Positions 46,020 through 58,049 of a stretch of 64,000 bases of DNA are shown one piece after another (position 1 is the stretch's first letter; each line of letters opens with the position of its first letter). This DNA is from Humulus lupulus (Eukaryota > Streptophyta > Magnoliopsida > Rosales > Cannabaceae). The translations under genes were made by a program, and so were the position numbers. Location of the stretch: positions 227,276,360-227,340,359 of the forward strand of contig NC_084793.1 of NCBI RefSeq assembly GCF_963169125.1, in the 5' to 3' direction. The notes beneath the pieces are model-generated. The model saw only the letters and a list, made by a program, of their open reading frames with translations. It made no database searches and was not told where the DNA came from.

Positions 46020-46894
46020 ATGTTTGTTAGCATGCGAGCAAGATTGCAAAAGCAAGACAAAGAGATTAGGTGGTTGAGACAGTCGGTTCTGTCTGGGAAC
46101 ACTACCTTGTGTGTATTGGCAACAATGGCACCAGCTACAGTTCAACTTGAGGGTGGAAACAGATGGGAATTACTATATGAGTTATTCCAGAAGCGTCATC
46201 CTCCAGTTTCCATGGGAGGTTTGGACCCATTTAGAGCTAAACAATGGATGGGCATGATTATCTCTGTCCTTGGCTATATAGGAGCGAAAGGCAATAATAG
46301 AGTGGGAGGAATTCAAACAATGGATCAATGAGAGGCACTACTGTGATGTAGTTTGAATAGCAAAGACAAATGAGTTTATGAACTCGGTACAGGGTAGTAA
46401 GACAGTGATAGAGTATGCTAGTGAATTTCATAGATTAGCCAAATTCGCTTTTCATTTGGTACCAATGAATGTGGCCCGGAAGGAGCGATTAATTTGATGA
46501 TTGAACTCTAGGATGGACCAGAGCGATATGATCGCTCCAGTATATTTGATTGTTACCTACACTTGGGCAATAGAGAGGGCCCTTGTTATAGAGGATGTGG
46601 GAGATGAGACATGGAGTGAGAGTGACGTGAGGTGGGAAGATCAGGCAATGGTATCACCATTTGCTGGATCAGGTAGGGGTGGAGGACCAGTAATCAGGAC
46701 AGAAAGACCCCTGATAGTTCTACTACTCTTGGTCCTGGTAAGAGGGGTTATAGTATTCAGGGCGACTGCTTGGACTGCGAAGGTCTGGAGGAGTTACCTA
46801 GTATGCGCTAGGTGCGGGAGATGCCTTATGGGAGAATGTCAAGTGAAGGAATGTTTCCTATGTGGAATAGTAGGGGACATCAAGAGGAATTTCC
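46020..46894 (+). pseudogene. gag: Element IV gag, interrupted by element V in the zinc knuckle
   Basis: Fragments in order: RHPPVSMGGLDPFRAKQWMG (about 46195-46255), after which the frame changes to WEEFKQWINERHYCD and SKTVIEYASEFHRLAKFAFH, then the zinc region CARCGRCLMGEC and CFLCGIVGDIKRN (46790-46890). That double-Cys pattern is typical of chromovirus gag. A short internal piece is missing between 46270 and 46300. Element V enters right after KRN, and the reading continues at 62398. Confidence 0.78.
46890..46894. other. Target-site duplication, left, of element V
   Basis: TTTCC, against TTGCC at 62398-62402. One mismatch. Confidence 0.55.
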
Positions 46895-47986
46895 TGTAAT
46901 GCCCCACTTCCTTAGATCCATTACTAAGTGAGTTTAAAACGTGCAATTAACTCGCTAATCGAGGTTTTAAGACAAAAGTGTAATTAAACCATAAATAGAG
47001 TCATAAACTTCGAAAATAATTCCATTTATTGAAAATCATAAAGTGATTAATGTTTGGGATCCCAAAATACTATTTAGAAATATTTACAACTGAAAAATAT
47101 AACTAGAGTCGGCTAAACGAAAAAATCTTGGTTTAGTACAATCATCACCCAAAAATACCCCTGGCCATGGTAACCAGGCGGGCCAAACATGTACGAGCCG
47201 CCTCACGCTCTCTGTACTCAAGGTTGGTCGATTTTCCCCTTTCCCTTACCTGCACCACATAGTACCTGTGAGCCAAAGCCCAACAAGAAAACCCTCACAA
47301 GCAGATAACATATGCGTATTTAACATTCAACATATAATCATGCCACCAACAGGCGAAACACGTACGACCATGCCGTCCCAGGCGCTTTACCAGGCCCTGG
47401 GTTTGCGGTCCACACCGTAAGGGTATCCTTTAGGGTCTCGCCCTAGCAACTCGCACTCTGCGTGCTAAACGCTGCTCCCGGCCCCTTGCCGTTCTCCGCC
47501 TTCACCGTTCCCGGCCCTCGCTGTTCCCGGTTCTTGTTGTTCATTCACATATATGCACACATAGCATAATTAAGCAGATACTTAAACACGTATAAACTCA
47601 ATCAAAGGGGCTACGCCCTACACACAATCATATAGGGCCGTGCCCTGCAACACAAGCTCTACAGGTACAACAGTTTTCTTACCTGTGTCCTGAGCTTTCC
47701 AAGCACCGATGTCCCGAGCACAGTCCCCTAGTCCAAGCCTCGCTGAAACCCTAGTCACAATGCACCAAAAATATCCATCCATCAAGTTCTAATCCATTAA
47801 ATAACTTTGGCTTGTAATTCTAGTCTTCGAGACCTTGAATTCTATCAATCCAGGTGATAAAAACCATCCCGAGCCTTAACTATTGGATTCCCGAGCCTAA
47901 AACTTCCTTAAAGTCCAAAAATGCACTAAGCATCGCGGCCCCATGAGGCCATGCCGTGGCCCGCCCCCAACCAGAGACATCCAACC
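46895..47986 (-). repeat. Element V 3' LTR, distal part
   Basis: Plus reading starts TGTAATGCCCCAC, the reverse complement of an LTR end (GGCATTACA). It contains the pyrimidine-rich 16-bp repeats at about 47460-47550. It is aligned with element IV's LTR, reversed. It continues at 58050 beyond element III. Confidence 0.85.
47982..47986. other. Target-site duplication, left, of Tat element III
   Basis: CAACC, identical to 58050-58054. Confidence 0.9.
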
Positions 47987-48568
47987 CGTTGACCCAGAAT
48001 TTGGCCAACTGACATGGAGTCAAATTTGCTTGATGCGGACAAACACGTTGGAAAGAATGTGATGAAGAAATAATAAAGAACACAAGAGTTTATAGTGGTT
48101 CGGCCCCAGAATCTGGTAATAACCTACATCCACTCGAATTTTTATTGATATAGAATTCAAAGGAGTGATCAAAGAACTAGGGTTCAATGAGTTTCCCCAA
48201 CCACTGAAGAACAAGACAATATATCAAATGATCAGAAAGCGAAAAAGAAGAAGAAGAAGATCCTTTTCCCTTGAGCTCTCTTTCTCTATTTATAGGCTCA
48301 AGGAGGATTTACATTAATTTGTTACAGATATTGTTTCCTAAATAATCGGATACTCAGGAAATCATGGGAGATAATTTCGGATACTATCATAACTGCATAA
48401 GATCTTCTTCGCGTATAGCATGCGTACGACCTGGCTGGTCATATGAAGAGATCGAATGTTGCGACAATAGATGTCTTCCTGGTCGATAGTCGAGCATGAA
48501 CTCTGCCAGATGCCAGCCGCGTGTATTGAATGTTTTCCATGTCATTGATGCCTATTTTTTGGATAATA
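47987..48568 (-). repeat. Tat element III 3' LTR
   Basis: 582 bp, matches 57468-58049. On minus it would start TATTATCC and end GGGTCAACG; both ends differ by one base from the TG...CA of the other copy. TATA motif CCTATAAATAGAG near 48290. Confidence 0.92.
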
Positions 48569-48581
48569 TTTTCCCCCCAAG
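48569..48581 (-). other. Tat element III polypurine tract
   Basis: CTTGGGGGGAAAA on the minus strand, next to the 3' LTR. Confidence 0.85.
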
Positions 48582-48801
48582 TTTGTTCAGTGCGACCAGC
48601 AATAAAGAAACTTTAAGGAAACAACCGTTCATATCCCCACGATGTTTGTCAGGATCCCCGTGCGTTTTTTAAAGCTGTGACATAATTATGTCTAATCAAG
48701 CTTTTCCAGTTTTCAAAAAGGCAATTTGACGGCTTATACACTTCCCCACGTTTCCAGAATTAAAGGTAATGATTGCTACTTTTTGGTCATACCTCGATCC
48801 C

Positions 48802-48968
48802 CATAAATACCTTCTTTTTCTTCTTTAATTTTTTTTCTTACCATCTTTGTCAAGAACTTCAAGAACCTTGCCTTCAGAATATAGAGCTTCGAAACCAGTC
48901 AGTCGCCTAGCCGAAGATCTTTCTGACTCGAATTTTTCATTCTCTTTCGAATCTCGATCTTCGCCCAG
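48802..48968 (+). promoter_or_regulatory. Promoter and 5' non-coding exon of the element III antisense gene
   Basis: TATA-like CCATAAATACC (48801-48811), then a leader ending at CCCAG/GTAATC (GT at 48969-48970). A pyrimidine-rich acceptor CTGTTTGCAG ends at 49410, giving a 442-bp 5'-UTR intron (48969-49410), and the first ATG follows at 49416. The 220 bases before the TATA hold nothing I can name. Confidence 0.55.
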
Positions 48969-49415
48969 GTAATCACTCTGTCTTTTAAACTTTTCATTAT
49001 GCCATGCATGCCGTTTCTATGCTCTGTGATTTCTGTGTTCTTGAGTAGGGTTTTATGAGGATCTTTTCGGATAAACCTTCCATTGCTTGGTAAGAGGGCG
49101 TCTTTATGCTTTGTATAGGTTAGGACTTAGTTTGATAGTTAGGATCATAGGCTTAGGGCGTAAGATCGACGTAAAAATTCAATCTTTAAGCTAGTTGAAA
49201 AAACTGGGTATTTTCCCGCCCTTTAGGAGTCGAAATAGTTCTCTTTCAGAAAATGGTTTTTTTCCTCTTTGATCCATTTTTCAAACCATTAGTGCCGAAT
49301 CGTAGTGTAGGAGTAGGATACTGCTGGTTTTTTAGACACAAGCAACGTTATCCCAATCTTCCACACTACTTCGCAGACTGTGTCTTATCTCCTCCATTGT
49401 CTGTTTGCAGTTCAT

Positions 49416-50879
49416 ATGCAAGACCCTTGGGGAGGAGAAAGACCTATTGAAGACGACCTCTTGGCCCAACTACTTGAAGGCGAAGAGAACCCATCTACTT
49501 TGATACTGGAAATCCCTTTTTCTCGCCCTAGCTCGAACCGTCCTCCAGTCCCCAGTCAAAGAATGGCCTGAACAAAAACAAAAGCTCGAAAAAGGAAAAA
49601 TCCTAACTCTTCGGGCCAGCCCTCTGCTGATGCCCCCTCGACCAGTGGTCGAGGAGAATTCGCTCCAGAGACCAATGTCCAAGGGTGTGCCCGCCTTCGC
49701 CATGTTGACTAGCCAGCCGTTGCGTGACACGTCGTCCCTAAAAGTACAGTGACACTGCGGATGATTACCAATTATTTAAACAGATACAATCTGACGGGTG
49801 TGACCTTAGTTAAACCATCTATCGACTAGTGAGCCAACCTGCCAGGCGGGGCTTACAGCGCCTGGTCGAGACCCCCTTGAAGAAGGCTCGAATAGACGAT
49901 GCTCCAACCGCCGCACCTTCCAAGGAGAACACGACACCTCCGCCCCCCACCGAGCAGTCGACTCCCACAACTGTTAATCCACAGCCCTCCTCTAAGGCCA
50001 CTGACAAGGAGGCATTGGACAACTTGCCCAAAGGCTCCCTGTCCAGCGTCGTGGTCGGATCGGCTAGGGAGAGGAAATATAAGCTCTCGAAGCACAGACG
50101 CAGCCAGGCCGCCATCACTGAAAATGCCTCAATGGAGGTCGACTAAATCATCAATAGAGGGTTGAATGAGATAGTCAGCGTAAGTCATCTCCTGCTACTT
50201 CATCATTTATGTCTGACTTTTTTTCCTTACTTTATCTCATTCTTTGTCTTCAGGGGCTGCTATCTTTAACTGCTGGCTGGCGACGTGCTGGGGCGTTGGT
50301 TTCTTGGGGAAAGAACTTCGACTCCATGCTTGCCCAGGCTAAGCAAGCACTTGAGGCTGAGAACAACAAGCTGCTCGAGGAGAACAAGGAGCTGTCCAAG
50401 CTGAATGAACAACTGTGCGAGGACCAAGCTACTCTCACCAAGGAGCTTCAGGATGCCCAAGATGCCTTGAAGAAAGCCAATGAGGAACGGGGGAAATGGA
50501 GGGAAGTTGTATACTTGTCACCCAAGAGTGTATGCAGCTTGGACTTGATCTGACCGCCAACAGGGATGAGACGAAGAAGCTCGAAGAGCGGGTCCAGGAG
50601 CTCAAGGGGCGAGTGCTAGAGCTCGAGGAGGAAGGGGTCAAGAATTTGAAGAAGTACAAGGAGGCCACTCACCTCTGCTTCTATGATTTCTGGAAGCACA
50701 ACTGGGAGGCTAACTTCAACTATCTGTCAGAGCGGTTGAAGAGGGCTCTGATGGCGCAGTGCGCCATCCGGTTGGAGGCAGAGGAGAATGCTAAGGCTAA
50801 GGCTCCTGCTGCTGATGCTGAAGCTGGTCCCCCGGCCGATCAAAGTGCTCCTCCTAATCCCGAGGACCCTCCTGCTTAG
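49416..50879 (+). pseudogene. Tat element III antisense gene: coiled coil kept, domain part deleted
   Basis: ATG at 49416 (MQDPWGGERPIEDDLLAQLL), TGA at 49569, then readable to about 49720 and again at about 49750-49870 (NYLNRYNLTGVTLVKPSID, then GGAYSAWSR), which matches the part of the element II protein just before the gypsy-type domain. The domain itself is gone, and a Pro/Thr-rich stretch follows at once (PTAAPSKENTTPPPPTEQST). Then GLNEIVS, a 74-bp intron 50180-50253, a coiled coil (AKQALEAENNKLLEENKELS on; one frame change near 50500) and FYDFWKHNWEANFNYLSE near the C-terminus, stop TAG 50877. Function unknown; broken. Confidence 0.72.
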
Positions 50880-51589
50880 TAAAAGTTTTTCTTTTGTTTT
50901 GTTTTTATGGCCCACGGGTCTGCTTGTAAAGACAATTTATTTTTATTGCTGCAAGGGCAGCTTTTTACTTATAACTAAACAATTACATCCGAGAAATACT
51001 GCTCGTGGTGGAAAAGCTTTTTACTTTTAATTAAACAATTACATCCGAGCAATACTGCTCACGGTGTAAAAGATTGCCTTATTGATATTATAATGTTTCT
51101 TTATAATATCTGTTCGTATGACCGAACTTAGCATAGTACTTTGGTTTGATTTAACAAAACATAAATTTTGAAAAATACTCTAAGTACCGTAGCATACTTT
51201 CACTCATTTTGTTCATGTGTTTACATACCCTTTGGTATGCTTTGCTATCGATGTACCTTATGTGCCCCCCAAGTGATCGAGGAGCTTTAGGTCCTTGGTC
51301 ACTTGCCTTGACCACGACCTGTGCGAACATTGCTGCTCGGTAGGAAATGTAACACTTATAATATAGCAAAACAACACAAACAATGAACAAATACTTGTAA
51401 AAATAAATTTACAATGGTTGGCAAGAATGACTGGCTGCGCACAGTCCCTTATAATCTCATATTAAAAATGGACTAATCATGCCTTTATGAGTGATCTTAA
51501 AAAAGATCTTACACTTATAAGCGATTAGCCATATTCGAAACTTGTAAAAAGTAAAAATTTATACAAGCCAGTCCTTTAAAAAGGACTTT
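50880..51589. other. Tat element III spacer between convergent genes
   Basis: About 700 bases with no gene. It has a duplicated phrase AATTACATCCGAG(A/C)AATACTGCTC (about 50980 and 51040) and the internal PPT-like motif at 51265-51273. Confidence 0.6.
51265..51273 (-). other. Internal polypurine-tract-like motif, element III
   Basis: CTTGGGGGG followed by CACATAAGGTA on minus, 317 bases after the pol stop and preceded by AAGTGACCAAGGA as in element II. Confidence 0.6.
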
Positions 51590-52420
51590 TCATTGGTAGT
51601 CCTTGCGCAGGTGTTCACCGTTCCAATAGCGTGGAACGAGATGTCCATTTAAGCGTGCAAGTTTGTAGGTGCCCGGATGAAGGACTTCTTCAATCTGGTA
51701 AGGTCCTTCCCAGTTAGGTCCGAGCACTCTAGCAGTGGGGTCGCGGGTATTCAAGAAAACTCGTCGTAGGACTAGGTCACCGACGTTGAATTTCCTTTCT
51801 TTCACCTTTGAGTTAAAATACCGGGCGACCTTTTGCTGCTACGCAGCAACTCAGAGTTGGGCTCTTTCTCGTATTTCTTCAATTGAGTCTAGGGACTCCA
51901 TCAATAGTAGGCTATTTTGGCTCTGGTCGTATGTAAGGCGTTGATGTGAGGGGGGATCTAATTCGACAGGTAACATAGCTTCATACCCGTATGCCAAGGA
52001 AAACGGGGTGTGGCCCGTCGCTGTTCGGTGAGAAGTTCTATATGACCAAAGGACTTCAGGCAGCTGTTCTGGCCATGCTCCTTTAGTGTCTTCAAGTCTT
52101 TTCTTCAGGGTGTCCTTAAGCGTTTTCTTCACTGCTTCGACCTGCCCGTTTGCTTGTGGATGCGCGACTGAAGAAAAGCTTTTGATAATCCCGTGCCTTA
52201 GAATCTTTTTCGCCAAACTTTGCCCCCCAGCGTGATCCCTGCAGAAGCCTTCATGCACTTCCTTCATCAGTTCCTTAGCTTTCTCTGGTGTAATACATCT
52301 GAGCAGTGGCATGGAGTATCCCCTTCGGTATAGAATACCATCGACCAGTATATACCTAGCAGTCTGCCTTTGAAGATTTCTGGTCTTGTTCCTTTTTGCC
52401 GGTAGTACTCCATTTGTAAG
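51590..52420 (-). pseudogene. pol: Tat element III integrase with catalytic core deleted in frame
   Basis: The zinc-domain start (VHEGFCRDHAGGQSLAKKIL) runs directly into RHGIIKSFSSVAHPQANGQ. In element I about 110 residues lie between these points. The missing part holds the zinc-domain Cys pair and the first two catalytic Asp residues; the Glu (QVEAVKK) remains. The frame stays open, so the deletion is a multiple of three. A TGA near 51850 (ERAQL, stop) and a TAG follow before the C-terminal GPNWEGPYQIEE; final stop at 51590-51592. Confidence 0.88.
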
Positions 52421-53440
52421 ATACTCTAAGTAAGGCGCCATCCATGTGTCTTCCATCCGGATTTCCATGCTGGTTTCATTTGCTCGTATGCTCGGCTCGC
52501 TCAATCTTTCTACTGGCATAATGTTCAAAGTGTCAACATCTTTTGCGCTCGCGAGTTTGGCTAAGGCATCTGCGTTTGAATTCTGATCCCGAGGTATCTG
52601 CTGGAGGGTATACTTCTTGAACTGGGCCAATAGATCTTTTGTTTTGTTCAAGTAGGCCACCATCTTTAGGCCTCGTGCTTGATATTCCCCTAGAACTTGA
52701 TTCACTACCAGCTGTGAATCACTATAAATATCCAGCACCTTTATACTCATGTCTTTTGCCATTCTTAATCCAGCGAGGAGTGCTTTGTATTCGGCTTCAT
52801 TATTTGGCGCGGTGAAGTCGAACCTAATGGCATAGTGAAATCGATGCCCTTCTGGCGTTCTCAAGATCACTCCTACTCCCGTGTGAGATTCGTTTGACGA
52901 CCCATCTGTGAATAACTTCCACGAAGGAGCTTCATCTTGAGGCTCAGGCACACTAGGCTTTTCGCACTGCTCGTTGTTTGGGAGTTCGGTGAACTCTACA
53001 ATAAGATCGGTCAAGACTTGTCCCTTTACTGCTGCTCGCGATGAATATGTAATATCGAACTGCCCAAGTTCGACTGCCCATTTTAATAAACGCCCAGCCA
53101 TTTCCGGTTTTTGGAGGACTTGCCGAAGGGGCTGATCAGTTAACACTGTAATAGGATGGGCTTGGAAGTAAGGATGTAGCTTCCTTGAGGCCAAGATTAA
53201 ACAATACGCTAACCTCTCGATGTGAGGATACCTCAGTTCTGCTCCGATTAGCCTCTTGCTTACATAGTAAACCACTTTTTGTACGCCTTCTTCCTCTCGT
53301 ACTAGTACCGCACTAGCAGCAACTTTAGTGATCGCCAGGTAAATGAACAAAGTTTCTCCTTCGACAGGCTTTGATAAAATAGGAGGTTGTGCCATATGGG
53401 CATTTAAGGCCTGAAAAGCTTGCTCGCAGTCTCCTGTCCA
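52421..53440 (-). pseudogene. pol: Tat element III RNase H and second, archaeal-type RNase H
   Basis: Open and well preserved within minus frame 53707-51851. First RNase H: IYLAITKVAASAVLVREEE, YYVSKRLIGAELRYP. Second: LFTDGSSNESHTGVGV, NNEAEYKALLAGLRMA, IYSDSQLVVNQVLGEYQ and PRDQNSNADALAKLASAK. All acidic catalytic positions that I can place are present. Confidence 0.88.
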
Positions 53441-54480
53441 TTCGAACTTCTTGTTTCCCCTAAGTAGATTGAAGAAAGGGACGCATTTATCCGTTGATTT
53501 GGAAATAAATCTACTTAGGGCTGCAATTCTTCCAGTTAAACTTTGTACATCCTTGATCTTCTCTGGCGATTTCATGTCGATCAGGGCTTTTATCTTGTCG
53601 GGGTTGGCCTCGATTCCTCTTAAATTAACAATGAACCCCAAAAATTTCCCTAATCCAACTCCGAAGGAACATTTGAGAGGATTTAGTTTCATCTGGTACT
53701 TGTTCAATACATCGAAACATTCTTTTATCCTTCACATGTCCTTCTGATTTTTTCGACTTTACCAGCATGTCATCCACGTACACCTCCATGTTTACACTGA
53801 TCAATTCTTTAAACATGTGGTTAACCAATCGCTGGTAAGTCACACCTGTGTTTTTCAGTCCGAAGGGCATTACTTTATAACAGCATAATCCCGTATCGGT
53901 TTGAAAGCTGGTGTGATCCTCGTCAGGGGGGTGCATGCTGATCTGGTTGTAGCCTGAGTATACATCCATGAAGGAGAGGATCTCGTGTCCTGTAGTAGCA
54001 TCGACCAACTGGTCGATCCTTGGGAGTGGGAAGCAATTCTTCGGGCAGGCTTTATTGAGGTCTATAAAATCCACACAGGTTCGCCATTTGCCGTTAGGCT
54101 TGGGAACCAGTACTGGATTAGAGACCCACGATGGATAAAACGCCACCCTGATGAACCCATTCTCCTTTAATCTTTCAACTTCTTTTTTTAAGGCTCTCGA
54201 CCGATCCTTATCGAGCAGCCTTCTTTTCTGTTGCATGGGTGGAAAACTCTTTTCTATGTTGAGGACATGGCTGATAACTGCAGGATCTATCCCAGCCATG
54301 TCTTTGTGCGACCAGGCAAAGACTTCCTGGTTTTTCCGTAAAAACTCCACTAGTGCATGCTTCGTGGTTGGTTCTAAGTTTTTCCCGACTTTCACGACTT
54401 TGGTCGGGTCTTTCTCGTCAAGTTGGACCTCTTCTAGGTCCTCGACGGGTCCAACATTTTCTTCAAAATCCCCAAAGCGA
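53441..54480 (-). pseudogene. pol: Tat element III reverse transcriptase
   Basis: Frame 54395-53625 has CVDFIDLNKACPKNCFPLPR, FMDVYSGYNQISMH and the catalytic YVDD at 53780-53769. A frameshift at about 53710-53740 separates it from the thumb region (MKLNPLKCSFGVGLGKFLGF), which continues in the other frame to RNase H. Confidence 0.88.
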
Positions 54481-55139
54481 GGATCTAAATCTCTATCCTT
54501 ACTTTGGGCAACACCTTATTTGGTGACTTCATCACCGGGTTGGGCTTGCGTATCAATTGCCATCTGCAACCTATCTGGAGGAGTGCTCTTTGACGTTCCC
54601 TTCTTCGCCTTCGTGACTGAGGCATTGTAGCATTCCCTGGCTTCCCTCTGGTTTCCCAACACGCGTCCTACCCCTGCGTCTGTCGGGAATTTCATGGCTA
54701 AGTGCCATATAGAGGTGACGACCCGTAGATCAACCAGTATAGGCCTCCCAATGACGGCATTGTACGCCGAAGGACAATCGACTACTATGAAAGTAGCGAG
54801 TAATGTCCTGGTAGCAGGCGTTGTACCTGCTGTCACTGGTAGTCTGATTGACCCTGCGGGGGCGAGTCCCTCACCATAGAAGCCATATATTGTTTGATTG
54901 CAGGGCTTCAGGTCCTTAACGGATAACTTCATGCGTTCCAGTGAAGACTTATACAGGATGTTCACAGAACTTCCTGTATCAACTAGCACTCTCTTCACCA
55001 TCATATTGGCCATTTGGATATCCATGACCAGTGGATCGGAATGTGGGAACCGGACATGTTGGGCATCTCTATCAGAGAAGGTTATTTCTCCTTCTTCTGA
55101 CCGAGCCTTTTTTGGTGCGCGGTCGTCCACAGTCATCAT
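54481..55139 (-). pseudogene. pol: Tat element III protease
   Basis: Frame 55139-54516: ITFSDRDAQHVRFPHSDPLV then the active site RVLVDTGSSVNILYKSSL, catalytic Asp at 54980-54978. The flap region follows (AYNAVIGRPILVDL). A stop near 54516 separates it from the RT frame. Confidence 0.85.
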
Positions 55140-57420
55140 CTGGATGTCCTGGTCGTGGCACAGAGTCCGAGCATATCATTCTCTGGCCTTTCCGCTGTTT
55201 CTCGCGAGGTACGGGCCTCCACAGATGGTTAACAATGTGCCAGTTACAGGGTCAGGCTGTAAAGGTGGCGAGCGTTGGCGTGTGGGCGCTTGCTCGTTGG
55301 GAATTTCCCGAGGCCCGTATATATCTTCTCAAGTGTCCTTGTCTAATAAGGAACTCGATCTGATCCTTCAGTTGGTTGCATTCATTGGTATCATGTCCGT
55401 AGTCGTTGTGATAACGACAGAACTTGGAAGTATCTCTTCTCGAAATATCCTTTCGAATGGGAGTAGGTTTCTTATAAGGCACACTGGAACTCGTGGCCTG
55501 ATAAACCTCTCCCCGAGACTCAATAAGGGGACTATAGTTAGTGAAGCGAGGTTCCTAACGATTACCCTTGGATCGTTTATTGTCAGAGGTGGAAGGCTCA
55601 TTGTGTGGCCGTTTCCCCCCATTCCTGCCATTGCCGTTCCCGTTGCCTTTGCCGTTCCCGTTGGGCTTGGACCCATTGGCAGCTTTGGTGGGCTCGGCAG
55701 TCCCTTTGTCCTTACCTGGGGGTTTTCCTTCATTGGCGATGGCATCTTTGAGCTTGATATATCGATCAGCTTGATCCAAAAATTTCTGGGTAGTTCTGAC
55801 CCCATGTTTTATGAGGCTGTCCCAGAGAGGCGTGCGGCGCTTAACTCCTGCGGTTATGGCCATCATCTTGCCCTCGTCTCCCACTATTTTTGCCCCAGCC
55901 AGTGCTCGCATAAAGCGCTGGACGTAGTCTTTCAGTGGCTCTCCATCTTGCTAGCGTATTTGAACTAGCTGGTTTGCCTCAGTCGGGTGCACACGACCCG
56001 CGTAGAACTGTCCGTAAAACTCCTTTACGAAAATTTCCCAGGAAACTATACTTGCAGGAGGGAATTTGAAAAACCACTCCTGTGCGGCATCAGAAAGTGT
56101 TGCAGGGAAGATCCTACACCAAGCGACTTTGGACACTTTCTGAATGTCCATTTGTATCTCAAACTTGTTGACGTGAGATACCGGGTCACCATACCCATCA
56201 AAGTTCGGAAGCGTAGGCATCTTAAACTTGCTAGGAGTTTCTTCCATAGCTATCCTATGGACGAAAGGAGTGCCTTTTCTCCTATCGTGGTCGATATAAG
56301 ATGTTCTTCCCCCGACCAGCTGTTGCACTGCCTGGTTGAGGGAATTTATCTGGACCTGCACGGCGCCAGGAATCGCCATGGCCTCTGGTGCTGGGGGGAC
56401 GTACTCGTCGTGCCGCTCGCGGCGATCGTTGAGTACATCTCTCAAATCCTCGTCTCTCCTCCGCTGCTCGCTAGCTCCGAGCCAGTTGAAGACATTATTT
56501 TGCCTGGGCTGCCCCCCAGCGTCCCGTCTTTTGGGTTGGTCATCCCGAGGTGGCAGGCTCCCTGCCTCCACCTCTTTCTTCATTCCTCCGACCGGCATTT
56601 CCTCTGCCTGAGTCGGCCTCATTATAACCATGGCCATCCCTAAATCTTGATTGGCTATGGTGGGATCGACTGTTCCCTCGGTTGCCTTCTCGGGCTGGAA
56701 CCTCTTGAGCATTAGAGGGTGGCCTGCGTTGGTCGGTAGGTCCCCATGCATTATCATGCCATGGGGGGCCTCAGACCGCAGAGCCTAACTCTGAGTTCCT
56801 CCTATTACCAGGTGGACGCTGTCCTCTGCTCAGAGGGTTTGGTTCATCGCCCCTATGGCGTCTAGGACTACGAGGTGGCTGCCTGGCCCTATTCTGCCTC
56901 AGCTGCGGGGGATTGCCGTGACCAGCTTGGGATAGAGGCTGTGCCTCAGGGTCCATCAGCGGGACATCGTCCTGAGGTGGCGGTGGCTGCTCGAGCCTTT
57001 GTGGGCTTGAGGGTTGGATATGCGGGCTAGGATTGGGACCCTTGTGGGGCAGCCCATTTGTAGGTTGATTAGGCTGCGAGGCAGGTGCAGCCTGATTCCT
57101 AGCAAGTTGTAGGGCTGCCTCGAGGGCTGCCGTGGCCTCCCTCTGGTGACGGTCCATCTCCGCCTGTCTTTCACTCAGCTTCAGGCACTGCCGTTCAATT
57201 TCTTGTTGCTGCCACGCCATGATTTTGGCAGCACTTTCCTGGCTGGCCCTTACATTGGCCAGTTCATCCTGCAATACCCCTAGGGTATTCTTCAGCGTCT
57301 CGGAGTCCATTTCTTCCTCATCAAATTCCAAATGTGGCTCATCCTCAGCCACGTTTGGAGGAGGAGGAGGTGGGTGAGATGGTGCACCGCCTGTCCAGTT
57401 TTCTTGGTAGTTTTCGCCAT
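55140..57420 (-). pseudogene. gag: Tat element III gag and zinc knuckle (frameshifted)
   Basis: ATG at 57420 (MAKTTKKTGQA), then a frame change within the next 60 bases to a frame rich in Glu and Gln (FDEEEMDSETLKNTLGVLQ). After a stop near 56771 come the gag domain (MPTLPNFDGYGDPVSHVNKF, PASIVSWEIFVKEFYGQF, 56220-55960) and VQRFMRALAGAKIVGDEGKM. Then the linker FTNYSPLIESRGEVYQ and the Cx2Hx4Hx4C knuckle CRYHNDYGHDTNEC (about 55420-55380). Interrupted by several stops. Confidence 0.83.
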
Positions 57421-57445
57421 TGATCTTTCAACGATAATGTATCAA

Positions 57446-57464
57446 GCTCTCAATGAAAGCACCA
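57446..57464 (-). other. Tat element III primer-binding site
   Basis: TGGTGCTTTCATTGAGAGC on minus, three bases after the LTR end. Identical to that of element I. Confidence 0.82.
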
Positions 57465-57467
57465 GAA

Positions 57468-58049
57468 TGTTGACCCAGAATTTGGCCAACTGACACGGAG
57501 TCAAATTTTCTTGATGCGGAAAAACACGTTGGAAAGAATGTGATGATGAAATAATAAAGAACACAAGAGTTTATAGTGGTTCGGCCCCAGAATCTGGTAA
57601 TAACCTACGTCTACTCAAATTGTTATTGATATAGAATTCAAAGGAGTGATCAAAGAACTAGGGTTCAATGAGTTTCACCAACCACTGAAGAACAAGACAA
57701 TATATCAAATGATCAGAAAGCGAAAAAGAAGAAGAAGAAGATCCTTTTCCCTTGTGCTCTCTTTCTCTATTTATAGGCTCAAGGAGGATTTACATTAATT
57801 TGTTATAGATATTGTTTCCTAAATAATCGGATACTCAGGAAATCATGGGAGATAATTTCGGATACTATCATAACTGCATAAGATCTTCTCCGCGTATAGC
57901 ATGCGTACGACCAGGCTGGTCATATGAAGAGATCGAACGTTGCGACAATATATGTCTTCCTTGTCGATAGTCGAGCACGAATTCTGCTAGATGTCAGCCA
58001 TTTGTATTGAATGTTTGCCATGTCATTCATGCCTGTTTTTTGGATAACA
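57468..58049 (-). repeat. Tat element III 5' LTR
   Basis: On minus: TGTTATCC to GGGTCAACA, 582 bp. TATA box CTATAAATAGAG (57775-57768). Confidence 0.93.

Larger units (their letters stand above)
47987..58049 (-). mobile_element. Tat element III, Ty3/gypsy LTR retrotransposon, minus strand (10,063 bp)
   Basis: LTRs of 582 bp each, PBS, gag-pol on minus, antisense gene on plus, PPT, perfect TSD CAACC. I count about 28 differences between the LTRs (about 5%). It is the shortest of the three Tat elements, with a deletion in integrase and another in the antisense gene. Confidence 0.93.
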
